A DNA stretch of 45,921 nucleotides from a bacterium (GTDB taxonomy: Bacteria; Planctomycetota; UBA1135; GCA-002686595): contig JAAELL010000433.1 of the NCBI GenBank assembly GCA_024226735.1, positions 1 to 45,921 on the forward strand. Reading direction: 5' to 3'. Of the stretch, positions 44,488 to 45,921 are shown piece by piece. Each line of letters starts with the position of its first letter. Position 1 is the first letter of the stretch. The notes beneath the pieces are model-generated. The model made no database searches. It had not been told where the DNA came from and saw only the letters and a list, made by a program, of their open reading frames with translations. Position numbers and translations under genes: made by a program.

Positions 44488-45753
44488 ATGGCGAACAATT
44501 CGAACCCGCTCTTCCTCCAGGTCTTCCTGCGCGGCGGCGCGGACGGGCTGACCTTCGTCCCGCCCACGATGGACACCGAGTACACGGGGCGACGCAACCG
44601 GACCGTCTTGACGCCACCCGGTTCCGGCGGGACGTACCAGCCTCCGGTCGGCCCGCCCGTGTCGACGGATGCGCTCCCACTGGTGACGAATCCCGACTTC
44701 GGGCTCTCACCGGCCCTCGGTGACGTGAAGACGCTCTTCCTCGAGAACAAGGCGATCTTCGTTCAAGCCTGCGGCGGCGACGACGACGGCCGCTCGCACT
44801 TCATGCAGCAGGACTTCGTCGAGCGCGGCGAGACCTCTGCCAACCAGTCCACGACGGCGACGGGGAACGGCTGGCTCGGGCGGCATCTGGCCTCGACCCC
44901 GGTGACGGGGACGCCCATGCGCGCGCTGAGCCTGACGACCAATCCGATCCTGAGCCTACGCGGCGCGCCGTCGACGACGACGACCGACCCCGACGGCCTC
45001 GCGTTCCCGTCCCCACCGGCATCCCTGGGGAGTACGCGCGGGGCAACGCTCCAGACGCTCTACGGCCTCATACCGGTGGCCGGCGCCTCGCAGCAGATCA
45101 TCGATGCCTTCGCGAATGACGAGACGTCGATCGGCGAGCTCGCGAACGTGAACTTCCAACGCACGCCGGCAGCCGGAACACCCACCTACCCAGCGGGGCC
45201 GTTCGGAGCAGCGCTCAAGCAGGTGGCCGACATCGTCGACTACCAGTCGGGCGCTTCGGTGCCCAATCCTCTGGAGATCGCCACGATCGACTACGGCGGC
45301 TGGGACACCCACGACAGTCAAGGGGTGTTCAACGTGCCGAACGACAATCGCATGTATGGCCTGATGAAGGACCTGAACGACGGCCTGTTCGCGTTCGTGC
45401 GCGACATGGAGTCCCAGTCGATCGTGCGCGAAGTCGTGATCTTCGTCCTGACCGAGTTCGGACGCACGACGGACGAGAACACCAACCTGGGCACCGACCA
45501 CGGGCGCGGTGGCCTCGCGATCCTTCTCGGCAGCGCCGGCAAGATCCAGAGCCAACACCATCAGAAGGTGCTCGCCCCCAACTGGAGCGGCCTGCCGAAC
45601 CAGGGCCTGGACCTGGACGTCGCGACCGAGTTCCGCGACATCCAGTACGACATCCTCGACAAGGTGCTCTGCAACCCCAATCCCGGCGCGATCCTGCACA
45701 GTGGGGTCGCGGGCAGCGGCTACACCCACACGCCGCTCAATCTTCTCGTGTGA
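44488..45753 (+). CDS. DUF1501 family protein (sulfatase-like fold)
   Basis: ATG 44488 is preceded by AGGAGACCGATC. The 421-residue protein starts without a signal peptide (MANNSNPLFLQVFLRGGADG), unlike many relatives with a Tat signal, so it may travel with its DUF1800 partner. Family marks are LFLQVFLRGGADGLTFVPP, FVQACGGDDDGRSHFMQQDF, SLTTNPILSLRGAPS, EIATIDYGGWDTHDSQGVFN, VIFVLTEFGRTTDENTNLGT and DHGRGGLAILLGS. His and Asp residues of DYGGWDTHD, TEFGR and TDHGRG would form a metal site as in alkaline-phosphatase-fold enzymes; activity unproven. Confidence 0.93.
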   Translation: MANNSNPLFLQVFLRGGADGLTFVPPTMDTEYTGRRNRTVLTPPGSGGTYQPPVGPPVSTDALPLVTNPDFGLSPALGDVKTLFLENKAIFVQACGGDDDGRSHFMQQDFVERGETSANQSTTATGNGWLGRHLASTPVTGTPMRALSLTTNPILSLRGAPSTTTTDPDGLAFPSPPASLGSTRGATLQTLYGLIPVAGASQQIIDAFANDETSIGELANVNFQRTPAAGTPTYPAGPFGAALKQVADIVDYQSGASVPNPLEIATIDYGGWDTHDSQGVFNVPNDNRMYGLMKDLNDGLFAFVRDMESQSIVREVVIFVLTEFGRTTDENTNLGTDHGRGGLAILLGSAGKIQSQHHQKVLAPNWSGLPNQGLDLDVATEFRDIQYDILDKVLCNPNPGAILHSGVAGSGYTHTPLNLLV

Positions 45754-45764
45754 CCGTCCGCCAT

Positions 45765-45802
45765 GCGCGAGGCGGAGCACGCAGGAGTGCTCCGCCTCGC
45801 GC
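45765..45802. terminator. Hairpin terminator after the DUF1800/DUF1501 operon
   Basis: GCGCGAGGCGGAGCAC (45765-45780) pairs perfectly over 16 bases with 45787-45802 across a six-base loop, 12 bases after the stop. No T-run follows. A repeat element begins 16 bases further on. Confidence 0.75.
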
Positions 45803-45817
45803 GACTCCTGAAAGAGC

Positions 45818-45921
45818 CTAGAGGTGTGATTCACTCTTGTGCGGCATTTTGGTCGGCCCGTACCCGCCCGCTGCTGCGTTGCGCCTCCTCCGAGACTTGC
45901 AGCGAAGTCGCGTCGTCGCTG
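45818..45921 (+). repeat. CTAG-bounded inverted-repeat element, type B, cut by the window edge
   Basis: Begins CTAGAGGTGTGATTCACTCT and, apart from that one terminal base, matches the reverse complement of 36-139. It contains the core GCAGCGAAGTCGCGTCGTCG. The right part lies beyond the window. Both window ends thus lie inside copies of the same element. Confidence 0.88.

Noticed and set aside
42417-44750. Very long minus-strand open frame opposite the DUF1800 gene
   Set aside because: It is antisense to a clear DUF1800 gene, has no family pattern, and arises from high GC at third positions. The same applies to long frames at 11536-13239, 22480-24339, 26190-27545 and 32449-34977.

Overview
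The window is high-GC bacterial DNA whose gene content points to a member of the Planctomycetota, most likely an uncultured one. The signs are a tandem DUF1800/DUF1501 pair, several ECF sigma factors, a sigma factor fused to a membrane anchor and carboxypeptidase-regulatory-like repeats, an ECF sigma/kinase-WD40 operon, FG-GAP proteins, and many secreted proteins sharing one C-terminal module. That module, called the TWNFQ module here, has a YC..NSTG start, then FGYFL, PGSQG..CL, a PGxTWNFQxW(F/Y)RDxNPGxTSNFTxAVxV core and a final F. No rRNA, tRNA or CRISPR array was seen. The taxonomic call is inference from gene families.

Layout. 1-2.2 kb: a repeat element, a sigma-factor stub, a secreted TWNFQ protein and a truncated helical protein. 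2.2-4.5 kb: a compact small-ORF/TIR/SLOG operon that looks like an NAD-nucleotide signalling or immunity module. 4.7-9.5 kb: two ECF sigma factors, a GNAT enzyme and secreted proteins. 9.5-10.1 kb: remains of a DUF1800/DUF1501 pair. 10.1-18.1 kb: an alpha/beta hydrolase, a secreted serine protease, broken HEAT and SGNH-like genes, and a 1,053-residue sigma/carboxypeptidase-like fusion. 18.2-21.7 kb: a secreted protein, a patch of truncated gene pieces, and a tandem heavy-metal-associated (HMA) lipoprotein with two in-frame UGA codons. 21.7-29.4 kb: a protein built from five secretin-N-domain-like repeats, then the sigma/kinase-WD40 operon. 29.5-36 kb: a lipoprotein, an S41 protease with TPRs, and a GntR regulator overlapping an M1 peptidase. 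36-42 kb: a broken carboxypeptidase-like gene, a metallophosphatase, a 972-codon FG-GAP protein with two in-frame UGA codons, and degraded membrane and Kelch genes. 42.3-45.8 kb: a small membrane protein and an intact DUF1800/DUF1501 operon.

Two things stand out. First, two genes (20512-21084 and 37741-40659, both minus strand) each read through two in-frame UGA codons with coding sequence intact on both sides. In the HMA gene the second UGA falls on the first metal-binding Cys of an HMA domain and the first UGA lies in the equivalent loop. In the FG-GAP gene both UGAs sit before Cys in a repeated UC-I-x-x-x-x-QFVD motif. All four UGAs are followed 18-21 nt later by a hairpin with a five-base loop of form NGUNC. 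I read both as candidate selenoproteins with two selenocysteines each. Second, a family of CTAG-bounded inverted-repeat elements occurs seven times in 46 kb, at TA within CTAG. In several places the element edge is the TAG stop codon of the neighbouring gene, as expected for MITEs moved by an IS630/Tc1-type transposase. Between intact genes the window is rich in truncated fragments, many of them tails of the TWNFQ module.
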